Source: Lentisphaeria bacterium (GTDB lineage Bacteria > Verrucomicrobiota > Lentisphaeria > Victivallales > UBA1829). Taken from it: 36,304 bases of DNA. Positions 1 through 8,421 of this stretch are shown one piece after another. Where the stretch lies: contig JAGCTY010000173.1 of NCBI GenBank assembly GCA_017963105.1, positions 1 to 36,304 of the forward strand. Reading direction: 5' to 3'. A program made the translations under genes and the position numbers. The first letter of the stretch is position 1. Each line of letters opens with the position of its first letter. The notes beneath the pieces were generated by a model. The model made no database searches, had not been told where the DNA came from, and saw only the letters and a list, made by a program, of their open reading frames with translations.

Positions 1-567
1 AAGGGGAAGTGGTACCTCTTCTACCACCACAACGACTACTCCCCGAACTTCGACAAGAACCGCTCCGTCTGCATCGACGAGATCACGTTCAACGAGGACG
101 GCTCCATCAACCTCGTGACCCCCACCAAGCGCGGCGTCGGCGTCACAAAGGCCACCAGCAAGATTGAGCTTGACCGCTACTCCAAGATCGCCGACCAGAA
201 CCACGCCTGGATTGAATTCCTCCGCACCGAATCCCCGTTCGAAGGCTGGAAGACCGTCTTCCGCAACAACGACAGCTCCCGCAATCCGATCTGGGTCGAG
301 TACGACCGCGTCGATTTCGGCGAAAAGGAGCTCGATTCCGTGCTCGTCCGCGTCCAGTCCAACGTCGGCGGCCGCGTCGAGATCCATGCCGACTCCCTCG
401 AAGGCCCGGTCATCGCCACGGTCGACATTCCCGGCAAGGGCGGCGGCGAATGGCAGGAGATCAAGTCCCCGGTCACCTCGCAGCTGAAAGGCACGCACGA
501 CCTCGTCGTGAACATGCGCAGCGGCCTCCTGATGTACATCGACTGGATCCAGTTCATCGAGAAGTGA
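1..567 (+). CDS. Glycoside hydrolase family 43-like protein with C-terminal CBM6-type module (5' end outside window)
   Basis: The reading frame is open from the first base, so the gene starts upstream of the window; 188 codons and the stop are visible. The first visible part, KGKWYLFYHHNDYS followed by RSVCIDEITFNEDGSI and a VTPTKRGVG stretch, matches the last blade of GH43 five-bladed propellers, which usually ends with an RSV, a DG and a PT..GV pattern. From about visible residue 55 a beta-rich carbohydrate-binding domain follows (KIELDRYSKIADQ, then VRVQSNVGGRVEIHAD, ending IDWIQFIEK), resembling CBM6. GH43 enzymes act on arabinan or xylan side chains outside the cytoplasm. The catalytic residues and any signal peptide lie off the window, so the substrate cannot be told. 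The gene ends before a clear intrinsic terminator. Confidence 0.8.
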   Translation, partial: KGKWYLFYHHNDYSPNFDKNRSVCIDEITFNEDGSINLVTPTKRGVGVTKATSKIELDRYSKIADQNHAWIEFLRTESPFEGWKTVFRNNDSSRNPIWVEYDRVDFGEKELDSVLVRVQSNVGGRVEIHADSLEGPVIATVDIPGKGGGEWQEIKSPVTSQLKGTHDLVVNMRSGLLMYIDWIQFIEK

Positions 568-604
568 TCCGAGATTCATTTCAGCTCGTCTGAGCAAAAG
601 AATA

Positions 605-645
605 CTCCGGGTCGGGTTCGAAAACCTGGCCCGGAGTTTTGTCTT
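605..645 (+). terminator. Intrinsic terminator of the GH43 gene
   Basis: The arms CTCCGGGTCGGGTT (605-618) and AACCTGGCCCGGAG (623-636) pair along their full length with two G-U wobbles around a four-base CGAA loop. TTTTGTCTT follows. It lies between the plus-strand GH43 stop and the convergent end of ispH, and probably serves mainly the plus strand. Confidence 0.85.
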
Positions 646-659
646 CGTAAAGCCTGAAT

Positions 660-1523
660 CTATTGAGCTTGGCCGGATTCGGCGATGTGCTTCACGGCGT
701 CGAAGATGCCGCGCACGAGGGTGTCCGGCGCGCTCGCGCCCGAGGTGACGCCAACGCATTTCGCGCCGCGGAGGAGGTCCGGTGTGACGGCTTCCGGGCC
801 GGAGACGAGTTCGGCGCGCGCACCCTGGCTTTCGACGATCTCGCACAGGCGTTTCGTGTTGGAGCTGTGCGCCGACCCGGCCACAAGCACGAGATCGCAA
901 GTTGCCGCAAGCGCGCGGACGGCATCCTGGCGTTTGCGCGTGGCGTAGCAGACGGACGCGAAATCGTTCAGGCCGGGTATTTTCTCGCGCAGGATCGCGG
1001 CCATTTCCGCGATCACCTCGCCGTTCATCGTGGTCTGGCTGATGCAGGCGTAGGTGCGGCCGGGGACCGGCTCGAAATCGCGGGCGTCCTGCTGGTTCGT
1101 CAGGAGGTGCTTTTCGCCGTGGATGCGCCCGAGGATGCCCTCGACCTCGCGGTGTCCGGCCTTGCCGAAAAGCAGCACGACGTGCCCCTCGTTTGAAAGC
1201 TTCGCGCCGCGTTCCTGCACCTGCCGGACCAGCGGACACGTGGCGTCGACGATGTTCAGCGGCAGCGCCCGGGCGCGCGCCTCGACCGCCTCGGAAACGC
1301 CGTGCGCGCTGAAAATGAGCGTGGCGCCGGGGGGAAGCCCCTCGGGTTCGTCGACGATCTTCGCGCCGCGCGACAGCAGGTCGTTCACGACCGATTCGTT
1401 GTGGACGAGGTCGTGCAGGATGAAGACGGGCGGGCCGTGCTGCTTCAGCATGTCGGCGGTCAGGTTCAGCGCGTTGCGCACGCCGGAACAGAACCCGGTG
1501 ATGGAGCAGAGTTTCACTTCCAT
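660..1523 (-). CDS. ispH: 4-hydroxy-3-methylbut-2-enyl diphosphate reductase IspH (LytB)
   Basis: This is the last step of the MEP pathway: the [4Fe-4S] enzyme converts HMBPP to IPP and DMAPP in the cytosol. The protein has 287 residues, somewhat short of the usual 310-320. The three cluster cysteines are present: C12 (GFCSGVRNAL), C96 (VDATCPLV) and C192 (SVCYATRKRQ). The substrate-binding H41, H74 (SAHGVS) and H124 and the catalytic E126 (KAGHREVEG) fall at the expected positions, followed by a TTMN motif at 164-167. The ATG at 1523 overlaps the end of trmO by 10 bp, so translation is probably coupled. It is the last gene of the minus-strand tmk-holB-trmO-ispH group. Confidence 0.97.
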   Translation of the reverse strand: MEVKLCSITGFCSGVRNALNLTADMLKQHGPPVFILHDLVHNESVVNDLLSRGAKIVDEPEGLPPGATLIFSAHGVSEAVEARARALPLNIVDATCPLVRQVQERGAKLSNEGHVVLLFGKAGHREVEGILGRIHGEKHLLTNQQDARDFEPVPGRTYACISQTTMNGEVIAEMAAILREKIPGLNDFASVCYATRKRQDAVRALAATCDLVLVAGSAHSSNTKRLCEIVESQGARAELVSGPEAVTPDLLRGAKCVGVTSGASAPDTLVRGIFDAVKHIAESGQAQ

Positions 1524-2332
1524 GTCGCGACCTCCAGAAACGCCCGGTGGACATCCTTGTCCGCGTACGGATCGGACGCGCCGGGTGCGAGCTCATCCGG
1601 CGTATAGTTCGAGCTTACGGATTCGAAATGCAGCACATGCACGTCGGCGTCGGCGCGGTAGACGATGCGCCAGGTGCGGCAGTGGATCGCCCAGGAGCCG
1701 TCCGGGAGGCGGTCGATGCGCTTGCGGGCGGGGTTGAAAGGTTCGTATTTGAGCTGGACGGCGCAGAAATTGGCGAGGTCGAGTCCGGTTTGTTCCCTGA
1801 TCCAGTCCATCTGCGCCCGCGCGACGGGCGAAAGATCGTGCGTCCATTCGGTCAGGACGAGCTCGTCGCGCCACCCGGCTTTCGATTCCGGAAACGCGTC
1901 GACCGCGGGGATGTACGGCTTGATATCGAGGACCGGGGTGCGGTCGAGGATATCGCAGTGGTTCAGATAGACGTTCAGGCCGTCAATGCCCTCAAGTTCG
2001 ACGCAGCTCAGGCCGATTGGGTTCGGGCGGTGCGGCGACCGCGTGGAGAAGACGCCGTACTTGCGGTTTTCGGGCGCGTACGGCGGCGTGACCTTCGGTT
2101 TCCAGGTCGCGTTCAGGTGGAAGATGAAGACGACCCAGACGCGTTCGAATCCGGCGAGGTCCTCCAGCGCCTGTTCGAAGCCGCGCCCGGGGTAAAGCTC
2201 GATCCGCGCCTTCGCCTCGGAGAACCCGGCCTGGCGCGGCGCTTCGTAGCGCCATCGGAGCCCGGTGCGCAGGAGCCCGATCGGCGTGAATTCGTAACGT
2301 TCCCTGATCTCGGCGGGCATCGTTCCGGTCAC
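1514..2332 (-). CDS. trmO: tRNA (N6-threonylcarbamoyladenosine37-N6)-methyltransferase TrmO (TsaA/YaeB family)
   Basis: TrmO is a SAM-dependent methyltransferase with a beta-barrel fold that converts t6A37 to m6t6A in ANN-decoding tRNAs. The signatures are FTPIGLLRT near residue 15, RSPHRPNPIGLS at 98-109 and DILDRTPVLDIKPY at 127-140; these are the SAM and substrate-binding motifs of the family. Residues from about 175 on form the extra C-terminal domain seen in the longer YaeB-type members (E. coli 235 aa, here 272). The GTG at 2332 overlaps the holB stop as GTGA; an ATG four codons in, at 2320, is an equally possible start. It sits between holB and ispH in a compact operon. Confidence 0.93.
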   Translation of the reverse strand: MTGTMPAEIRERYEFTPIGLLRTGLRWRYEAPRQAGFSEAKARIELYPGRGFEQALEDLAGFERVWVVFIFHLNATWKPKVTPPYAPENRKYGVFSTRSPHRPNPIGLSCVELEGIDGLNVYLNHCDILDRTPVLDIKPYIPAVDAFPESKAGWRDELVLTEWTHDLSPVARAQMDWIREQTGLDLANFCAVQLKYEPFNPARKRIDRLPDGSWAIHCRTWRIVYRADADVHVLHFESVSSNYTPDELAPGASDPYADKDVHRAFLEVATWK

Positions 2333-3405
2333 CCCTGCACGCCGGTGTCGATCGCAACGGACAGCGCGAACGCCCGCACGGCGAGCTCGTCATTGACGTT
2401 GGTATTCAGCACGCGGACCAGGTCTTCCGCCTCGGACAACATGCGCGCGGCTTCCTCCGGCGGAATCGCCGGGCGCGGATCGGCGTCCAGCCATACGCGG
2501 ACGACCTCCGGGTTCGGCAGGAGTTCGAGCGGGGTCCCCTCGGAGACGAGCGCGACCTGCGCGAACCAGGTGTGCAGGATGCTGAGGAATTCCTCGCGGA
2601 GGCGGAGGTATTCGCAGCCGGTCTCGCCGTCCATGCGCTTCTCGATCAGCTTCATGGCGGCGGATTCGAGGTTCTCGGCGGATTTCAGGCGCTCGGCCCA
2701 GCGCTCCTGCACGGTGGCCTCCGCCATGCTCCCGAGCGAACCGAGCACGCCGATCAGGCCGGCGGCGCATTCCTCCCCGGCCACCAGGTCGCCCTTCGAG
2801 GCGAACGTGAGTTTCATGAGGAGCTCCGGCATGGCGCTGAACGTTTCCATGTCGTACTTGCAGACGTTGTCCGTGAGCGAAAGGATCTGGCAGCGGGAAC
2901 GGATCGTGGGCAGGAGCGAGGCGGGATGCCCCGTGGTGAGAATGAAAAGGCAGTTGCGCGGCGGCTCCTCCAGCGTCTTCAGGAACGCATTCTGCGCGTT
3001 CTCGTTCATGGTGTCGCAGTCCTGGATGACGCCGATCTTCCAGCCGCCGGGCGCGGAGCTGCTGAGGTGGAACATGGATTCGAAGTTGCGAAGCGTATCC
3101 GGCTCGTCTTCGGTCAGACCGATGGTGATCTGGCGCGATTTCGAGGTCGGGGCGAGCAAAAACAAATCGGGATACAGCCCGTTTTCCAGCAGGGAGCACG
3201 TCTCGCAGTGTCCGCACGGCGCGCCGTCGGGGAACGGGTCCAGGCAGACCGCGAGCTGCGCGAGCAGGGTCGGGAAGCGCGTGCGGATGGCCGCATTCGA
3301 GGAGACGACGAGGTGGGAGTGCCCCAGGCGGCCCGCATTTTTAGCCATGCGGAGGGAGCGCCCGAGGAGCGGGAACGCGGATTCAAAGGATTGCCAGTCG
3401 TGCAT
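2329..3405 (-). CDS. holB: DNA polymerase III subunit delta' (clamp loader)
   Basis: This is the AAA+ fold clamp-loader subunit that works with delta and tau/gamma to load the sliding clamp; 358 aa. It has the zinc module C54, C64, C67, C70 (CLDPFPDGAPCGHCETC), a KIGVIQDCDTMNENAQNAFL segment (127-146) with the LKTLEEPP helix after it, and TIRSRCQIL (an SRC sensor motif). There is no Walker A GKT in the N-terminal part, as expected for delta', which does not hydrolyse ATP. The start overlaps the end of tmk by 23 bp, and the tmk-holB pairing is common in bacteria. The C-terminal collar region is poorly conserved, as is usual. Confidence 0.93.
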   Translation of the reverse strand: MHDWQSFESAFPLLGRSLRMAKNAGRLGHSHLVVSSNAAIRTRFPTLLAQLAVCLDPFPDGAPCGHCETCSLLENGLYPDLFLLAPTSKSRQITIGLTEDEPDTLRNFESMFHLSSSAPGGWKIGVIQDCDTMNENAQNAFLKTLEEPPRNCLFILTTGHPASLLPTIRSRCQILSLTDNVCKYDMETFSAMPELLMKLTFASKGDLVAGEECAAGLIGVLGSLGSMAEATVQERWAERLKSAENLESAAMKLIEKRMDGETGCEYLRLREEFLSILHTWFAQVALVSEGTPLELLPNPEVVRVWLDADPRPAIPPEEAARMLSEAEDLVRVLNTNVNDELAVRAFALSVAIDTGVQG

Positions 3406-4027
3406 GGATCGCCTCCAGGATGGATTGGGTAACCTTTTCGGGCGAAGGGGACGCGTCGATCACGGCGAACCGGCCGGGTTCGCGCCGGGCGAGCTCCAGG
3501 AAGCCGTTCCGCACCGCAGTATGGAACGCCGTGGACTCGGAGTCGAACCGGTCGTTCTGCGTGGTCCCGCCCGAACGTGACGTGGTGCGCCGCAAGCCGA
3601 GCTCCACGGGAATGTCCAGAACCAGCACCAGGTCGGGGCGCGTGCCGCGGCAGACGAATTCGTTCACGCGGGCGACCGTCTCCGGGGCGATGCGCCGGGC
3701 GCAGCCCTGGTAGACGAGCGTGCTGTCGGTGAACCGGTCGGAGATGACGACCGCACCGCGTGCCAGCGCCGGCCGGATCATGTGTTCGCACATCTGGGCG
3801 TGGCACGCACCGAAGAGCATCAGCTCCGTTTCCGGCAGCAGGTCCTCGCCCGGCTCGCGCGTCTTCAGGATGGCGCGTATCTTTTCGGCGACCGCGGTGC
3901 CGCCGGGGGAACGCGCGGTGACGACTTCGCGGCCGGTTGCGGCGCGCAAAGCTTCGGCGACGCGTCCGAGCTGGGTGGATTTGCCGCAGCCCTCGCCGCC
4001 CTCCAGTGTCAGAAAAATACCGTTCAT
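3383..4027 (-). CDS. tmk: Thymidylate kinase
   Basis: Phosphorylates dTMP to dTDP with ATP, in the dTTP pathway; 214 aa, the normal length. Residues 1-18 carry LTLEGGEGCGKST (P-loop, G10-T18). The DRFTDST motif near residue 96 is the DR(Y/F).DS signature. The LID region is TTSRSGGTTQNDRFDSES, followed by F.TAVRNGFLELA, typical of the type with a basic LID. One oddity is that the usual REPGGT reads RSPGGT here, so the normally conserved Glu is Ser. It is the first gene of the minus-strand operon, behind a TTGAAA/TATCTT promoter. Confidence 0.95.
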   Translation of the reverse strand: MNGIFLTLEGGEGCGKSTQLGRVAEALRAATGREVVTARSPGGTAVAEKIRAILKTREPGEDLLPETELMLFGACHAQMCEHMIRPALARGAVVISDRFTDSTLVYQGCARRIAPETVARVNEFVCRGTRPDLVLVLDIPVELGLRRTTSRSGGTTQNDRFDSESTAFHTAVRNGFLELARREPGRFAVIDASPSPEKVTQSILEAIHARLAIL

Positions 4028-4100
4028 TTCAGGTCAGGTCCAAATAAAATCGAAGAATTTTTGCGAATGTGATTTGCGATATTGCCCGCGTGAATGTAAA

Positions 4101-4130
4101 TTGATTGTTACGCTTTTTCCTTATTAAGAT
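4101..4130 (+). promoter_or_regulatory. Predicted promoter for the purH transformylase gene
   Basis: TTGATT (4101-4106), an 18-bp spacer and TAAGAT (4125-4130) lie 40 bp before the ATG, in an AT-rich patch unlike the surrounding GC-rich DNA. A GGAG ribosome-binding site (in gccggagtcg) precedes the ATG at 4170. The -10 match is only moderate. Confidence 0.4.
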
Positions 4131-4153
4131 ACCACAAAATTCCAACCTTTCAA
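4126..4153 (-). promoter_or_regulatory. Predicted sigma70-type promoter for tmk-holB-trmO-ispH
   Basis: On the minus strand TTGAAA (4148-4153) is followed after 16 bp by TATCTT (4126-4131), about 100 bp before the tmk ATG. The element overlaps the plus-strand promoter candidate at 4101-4130, so the two divergent operons may share or compete for polymerase. Prediction by eye. Confidence 0.45.
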
Positions 4154-4169
4154 AGCCGGAGTCGAAAAA

Positions 4170-5282
4170 ATGTCTGGAAAGATCGACAGAAACACCTATC
4201 TTACCGCCAATATCGGGGATTTCCCCGATGAAATCGTCGTCTGCGGACGCCGTTACGTCAAAAAGGACGACCTCCGCTACGGGACCAACCCGCACCAGCC
4301 CGCGGCGTTCTACCGTCCCGCAGACAACCACGGCGCGATCATGGAGCTCGAAGTGCTGAAGACCGGAAAGAACGGCCTTTCCCAGACCAACCTGGAGGAC
4401 ATCTCCGGCGCGCTCAACATCGTGAAGTATTTCGAGGAGCCCGCGTGCGCCGTCATGAAGCACGTGAACCCGAGCGGCGCGGCCGTCGGCCTCCCAGGCG
4501 AAACGCTCCGCCAGGTCTTCATCAAGGCGCGCGACTGCGACGCCCGCGCGGCATTCGGCAGCGTGATCGCGTTCAACCGCAAGGTCGACAAGGACACCGC
4601 GGCGGCGATCATGGAGCTTTTCGCCGAATGCGTCGTCGCGCCCGATTTCGACGCCGACGCCCTCGAGGTCTTCAACGACAGCGTGACTTATAAGGTCAAC
4701 AAGCAGCTCCGCGTGCTCAAGTGCGGCGCGCTCGACACCCTGCCAAAATTCGTCGGCGACCCCGCCGTCAACACCATCAAGGTCCTCGCGGACGGCTCGC
4801 TCGTGGTTGCCGCCCCGCTCCTCACGCACGTCCGCTCCTTCGCCGACCTCCCCGCCGCAACCGGCGAGAACAAAGCCTGCGGCGCGCAGGTTTCCACCGT
4901 GGAGCCGACCGACCAGCAGGCGAAGGACCTGCTCGCGGCGTGGTACATCAACATCTCCGTGCGCTCGAACGGCGTCGTGATCGTGAAGAACGGCCAGACG
5001 CTCTCCGTGGGCACCGGCGAACAGGACCGCGTGGGCGCGGTCGAACAGGCCATCGAAAAGTTCAAACAGAAATTCACCGGCGACGTCACGCTCGACGGCG
5101 CCGCCATGTCCAGCGACGGCTTCTTCCCGTTCCCGGACGCTCTCGAAGTCGCCGCCGCCGCAGGCATCCGCGCGGTCGTCTCCCCTGCCGGCTCCCTGAA
5201 GGACGCCGATGTGGTGAAGCGCGCGAACGAACTCGGCGTGGCGCTGCGCCATGCGCCGGAACGTATCTTCTCGCACCACTGA
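4170..5282 (+). CDS. purH: AICAR transformylase (PurH C-terminal domain only, no IMP cyclohydrolase domain)
   Basis: This protein transfers a formyl group from 10-formyl-THF to AICAR, giving FAICAR, the penultimate step of IMP synthesis. It has 370 aa against about 510-530 for the bifunctional PurH. Homology begins directly at DDLRYGTNPHQPAAFYRP, and the N-terminal MGS-like cyclohydrolase domain is absent. The catalytic Lys-His is in VMKHVNPSGAAVG, and the second-half signature is RSNGVVIVKNGQTLSVGTG followed by EQDRVGA. The C-terminus reads ERIFSHH, where bifunctional enzymes end MRHFRH or similar. A separate IMP cyclohydrolase must be encoded elsewhere. The gene is likely co-transcribed with recD2, 50 bp downstream. 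Confidence 0.88.
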   Translation: MSGKIDRNTYLTANIGDFPDEIVVCGRRYVKKDDLRYGTNPHQPAAFYRPADNHGAIMELEVLKTGKNGLSQTNLEDISGALNIVKYFEEPACAVMKHVNPSGAAVGLPGETLRQVFIKARDCDARAAFGSVIAFNRKVDKDTAAAIMELFAECVVAPDFDADALEVFNDSVTYKVNKQLRVLKCGALDTLPKFVGDPAVNTIKVLADGSLVVAAPLLTHVRSFADLPAATGENKACGAQVSTVEPTDQQAKDLLAAWYINISVRSNGVVIVKNGQTLSVGTGEQDRVGAVEQAIEKFKQKFTGDVTLDGAAMSSDGFFPFPDALEVAAAAGIRAVVSPAGSLKDADVVKRANELGVALRHAPERIFSHH

Positions 5283-5332
5283 TTCTTATTTGGTCGCGAT
5301 CCCGACAACCCTGAACAACCCCGCGGGCGGCC

Positions 5333-7537
5333 ATGACGGACGAATTCGGCATCGAACCCGGAAACGCATCTCTCGCCGAGCATAAGCTCAACGGAGAAGT
5401 GGAACACGTCGTGTACGAAAGCGAGGACGCCTCGTACACCGTGTTCCGCCTGCGGGATCCCCAGGGCGTCGTGCATACGGCCGTCGGGACTGTGCCGGGG
5501 CTTTCCCCCGGCCAGACTGTCCGCCTCTCCGGCAAATGGGAGATGCACAAGGACCACGGACGGCAGTTCCGCGTGAGCTCGTGCGAGTTTTCGCTCCCGG
5601 CCACCCGCGACGGCCTCATCAAGTACCTTTCCAGCGGCGTCGTGAAAGGCATCGGCGAGAAATACGCCAAAGCCATCGTCGACACGTTCGGCACGGATAC
5701 TTTGAACGTGCTGAACCAGCAGTCGCGCCGCCTGAAGGAAGTCCCCGGCCTCGGGAAAAAACGCATCGAGGCAATCCGCAAGGCGTGGAAGGAGAATTCC
5801 GACCGCCGCGAAAGCCAGATCTACCTGCAGGGGCTCGGCATCAACCCCGCCTGGTTCATCCGCATCTACGACAAGTACGGCAACGAAGCCCCCGAGGTCA
5901 TCCGGGGAAACCCGTACCAGCTCGCCGCCGACATCAAGGGCATCGGGTTCACCTACGCCGACAAAATCGCGCGCCAGCTCGGCATCGGGCGCAACGACGT
6001 GCGACGCATGACCGCGGGCGTGACCTACGGGCTGCTTCAGGCGCGTCAGGCTGGGCATGTTTGCATGCCGCAGGCGGCTTTCATCAAATTCCTGGCAGAA
6101 CTGCTGGATGTGGACGAAGCCGATGCAGGCGCCGCCATTGAAAAGGCGCTGGAAACGAAGCGTGCGGCATCCTGCGTCTCGCACGAGGGCGACGTGATGA
6201 TCTACGAGCCGGGGCTCCTCCGCTGCGAGGACGAACTGCCCTTCCTCATCCGCTTCCTCCAGTCGCGCGAACGCTACGCCGGGATGAAGCTTGCGCAGAT
6301 TCCTGCCCCGCCGAACTCGAAATTCAGCTCCGAACAGCTCCTCGCCGTCGACCGCGTGTCCCAGTCCCCGGTCACGATCATCACGGGCGGACCCGGCGTC
6401 GGCAAGACCACGGTCGTCTCGGAGATCGTCCGGCGCGCGAAACTGTCGCATCTTTCGATCGCGCTGGCGGCCCCCACTGGACGCGCCGCGAAACGCATGA
6501 CCGAAGCCACCGGGCTGACCTCGTTCACGATCCACCGCCTGCTCAAATGGGATCCCGCCGCCCGCAAGTTCGTGTTCGGGCGCGGCAACCAGCTGCCCTA
6601 CGACCTGTATGTGCTGGACGAGACGTCCATGCTCGACATCCTGCTCGCGCTGGCGTTCTTCCGCGCGGTGAAGCCCGGCGCGTCCGTCGTGATCGTCGGC
6701 GACCCGGACCAGCTGCCGTCCGTCGGGCCCGGCAACGTGCTGAACGACCTCATCGCGTCGGGCGTCTGCCCCGTCTCCCGCCTCACGCAGATCTTCCGCC
6801 AGGGCGAGGGAAGCGGCATCATCCACGCCGCCCACGACGTGAACAACGGCATCGTGCCGCGCCTGCCACGCCGCGCGAAGGACGCGCAGGCCGATTTCTA
6901 CTGGATCGAGAAGGACGACCCGGAGGACGCCGCCGACGTGATCGAACGCATGATCACCGACCGCATCCCGCGCCGGTTCGGCCTCGACCCGATCCGCGAC
7001 GTGCAGCTGCTGTGCCCGATGAACCGCGGCGCGGTCGGCACGCAGGCGATGAACGAGCTGCTTCAGGAGAAGCTGAACCCGGAGAAGAAGTTCGTGTTCC
7101 GTTCGCTCGGCCGCCTGTTCAAGACCGGCGACAAAGTCATGCAGATCGTGAACAACTACGACAAGAACGTGTTCAACGGCGACATGGGCTTCCTCGGGCG
7201 CATCGACTTCCAGAACGAATCGTTCCAGGTGCGGTACGAGTCCGGCCCGATGGTTGAATACCGCTTCGACGAGGCGGAGCAGATCGTGCCCGCCTACGCC
7301 GTCACCGTCCACAAATCTCAGGGCTGCGAGTTCCCCGCGGTCGTCATGCCGATCCTGTCCCAGCACTACATGATGCTCCAGCGGAATCTGCTCTACACCG
7401 GCATCACGCGCGCCAAGCGCCTCATGGTCCTGGTCGGCTCCCGCAAGGCCGTCTCCATGGCGGTCCGCAACGCCGTCCGGGAGCCGCGCTATTCGCTCCT
7501 GCTGGAAAAACTCATCACCGGAGGCCCGCTCACATGA
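5333..7537 (+). CDS. recD2: RecD2-type ATP-dependent DNA helicase (SF1B)
   Basis: A 5'-3' SF1B helicase of the RecD2 class found in bacteria outside the RecBCD complex; 734 aa. The N-terminal OB-like region (20-90) leads into helix-hairpin-helix motifs around 100-118, 134-150 (KEVPGLGKKRIEAI) and 195-220 (DIKGIGFTYADKIARQLG). Walker A TGGPGVGKTT is at 351-360, then LDETSMLD (Walker B), GDPDQLPSVGPGNVL (motif III), LTQIFRQ (motif IV), VTVHKSQGCEFP near 656 and LLYTGITRAK near 686. RecD2 has roles in mismatch repair and replication-fork maintenance. The last codons overlap the next gene as ATGA, so translation is coupled with the GSCFA gene, whose link to helicase function is unclear. Confidence 0.95.
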   Translation: MTDEFGIEPGNASLAEHKLNGEVEHVVYESEDASYTVFRLRDPQGVVHTAVGTVPGLSPGQTVRLSGKWEMHKDHGRQFRVSSCEFSLPATRDGLIKYLSSGVVKGIGEKYAKAIVDTFGTDTLNVLNQQSRRLKEVPGLGKKRIEAIRKAWKENSDRRESQIYLQGLGINPAWFIRIYDKYGNEAPEVIRGNPYQLAADIKGIGFTYADKIARQLGIGRNDVRRMTAGVTYGLLQARQAGHVCMPQAAFIKFLAELLDVDEADAGAAIEKALETKRAASCVSHEGDVMIYEPGLLRCEDELPFLIRFLQSRERYAGMKLAQIPAPPNSKFSSEQLLAVDRVSQSPVTIITGGPGVGKTTVVSEIVRRAKLSHLSIALAAPTGRAAKRMTEATGLTSFTIHRLLKWDPAARKFVFGRGNQLPYDLYVLDETSMLDILLALAFFRAVKPGASVVIVGDPDQLPSVGPGNVLNDLIASGVCPVSRLTQIFRQGEGSGIIHAAHDVNNGIVPRLPRRAKDAQADFYWIEKDDPEDAADVIERMITDRIPRRFGLDPIRDVQLLCPMNRGAVGTQAMNELLQEKLNPEKKFVFRSLGRLFKTGDKVMQIVNNYDKNVFNGDMGFLGRIDFQNESFQVRYESGPMVEYRFDEAEQIVPAYAVTVHKSQGCEFPAVVMPILSQHYMMLQRNLLYTGITRAKRLMVLVGSRKAVSMAVRNAVREPRYSLLLEKLITGGPLT

Positions 7538-8418
7538 ATACACCCGGCTCCATCCCGTATACCCCGGTCAGCTATACCTTCCCGTTCCCGAAGATTCGGG
7601 CGCAGGGTACGCTTGCCGCCATCGGCTCGTGCTTCGCGCAGGATATCGCCCTGACGCTGCTCGACAGCGGCATGCGAGGCATGATCAATCCGAACGGCAT
7701 CCTGTACAACCCCTACTCCATCAACGACGCGCTGCAGCGGCTGGAGTGCGGCTACACGGAGAGCGATTTTTTCGAACTGAACGGCATGTGGCATTCGTGG
7801 CGGCATCACGGGGCATTCTCCGCCGCGAGCGCCGCCGAGGGAGCCGCCAGCGCCAACGAATCCGCGAAACGGTTCCGCCGCACGCTCAAGAAAGCCGATT
7901 TCTTCCTCATGACCGTGTCGACCGCGGTCGTCTACATCCACCACATGCCGGAACGCCTCGTGGTCGCGAACTGCCACAAGGCGCCGGGCAACGAATTCGA
8001 GCAGTCCGTGCTGTCCTACGATACCTGCCGCGCCGCCATGCGGAACGCCTGCGAGATCATCCGTTCGTACAACGCCAAGTGCCCGATCATCATCACGCTG
8101 TCGCCCGTGCGGCACAATCCGGGCGACCTGACCATGAATTCGCTTTCGAAGGCGAGGCTCCGGGCGGCCGCCGCGGACGTTTGCGCCAAGGTCAACGGTT
8201 GCGCGTATTTCCCCGCGTTCGAAATTCTGAACGACGAACTGCGCGACTACCGGTTCTACGCGGAGGACATGCTTCATCCGTCCGAACTAGCGCGGAAGAT
8301 CATCCTCGAACGCTTCCTCGACGCCTGCTTCATCCCGCGCGCGAAGGCCGATTACGAGGCGGCGGAACTCCGGCGGCGGCAATCACGGCACATCCCGATC
8401 GCGGGGCAGGGGGATTAA
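7534..8418 (+). CDS. GSCFA-domain protein (SGNH-hydrolase-like)
   Basis: 294 aa. The family-naming GSCFA motif is at residues 31-35 (AAIGSCFAQDIA), followed by NPNGILYNPYSI, typical of GSCFA proteins. Near the C-terminus EDMLHPSELA supplies an Asp (245) and a His (248) arranged as in SGNH/GDSL block V. With Ser32 this could form a hydrolase or acyltransferase triad, which is inference. SPVRHNPGD around 190 is also typical of the family. No signal peptide or membrane segment is seen, so it is probably cytosolic. The substrate of GSCFA proteins is not established. It starts inside the recD2 stop and is followed after 3 bp by asnB, so the two are tightly coupled and may act on the same product. 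Confidence 0.88.
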   Translation: MNTPGSIPYTPVSYTFPFPKIRAQGTLAAIGSCFAQDIALTLLDSGMRGMINPNGILYNPYSINDALQRLECGYTESDFFELNGMWHSWRHHGAFSAASAAEGAASANESAKRFRRTLKKADFFLMTVSTAVVYIHHMPERLVVANCHKAPGNEFEQSVLSYDTCRAAMRNACEIIRSYNAKCPIIITLSPVRHNPGDLTMNSLSKARLRAAAADVCAKVNGCAYFPAFEILNDELRDYRFYAEDMLHPSELARKIILERFLDACFIPRAKADYEAAELRRRQSRHIPIAGQGD

Positions 8419-8421
8419 GCC

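Noticed and set aside
1547..3580. Open frame of about 680 codons on the plus strand opposite trmO and holB
   Set aside because: Shadow frame; the minus-strand products have full catalytic and zinc motifs.
4688..7543. Open frame of about 950 codons on the minus strand opposite recD2 and purH
   Set aside because: Antisense shadow of two well-recognised plus-strand genes; no domain pattern.
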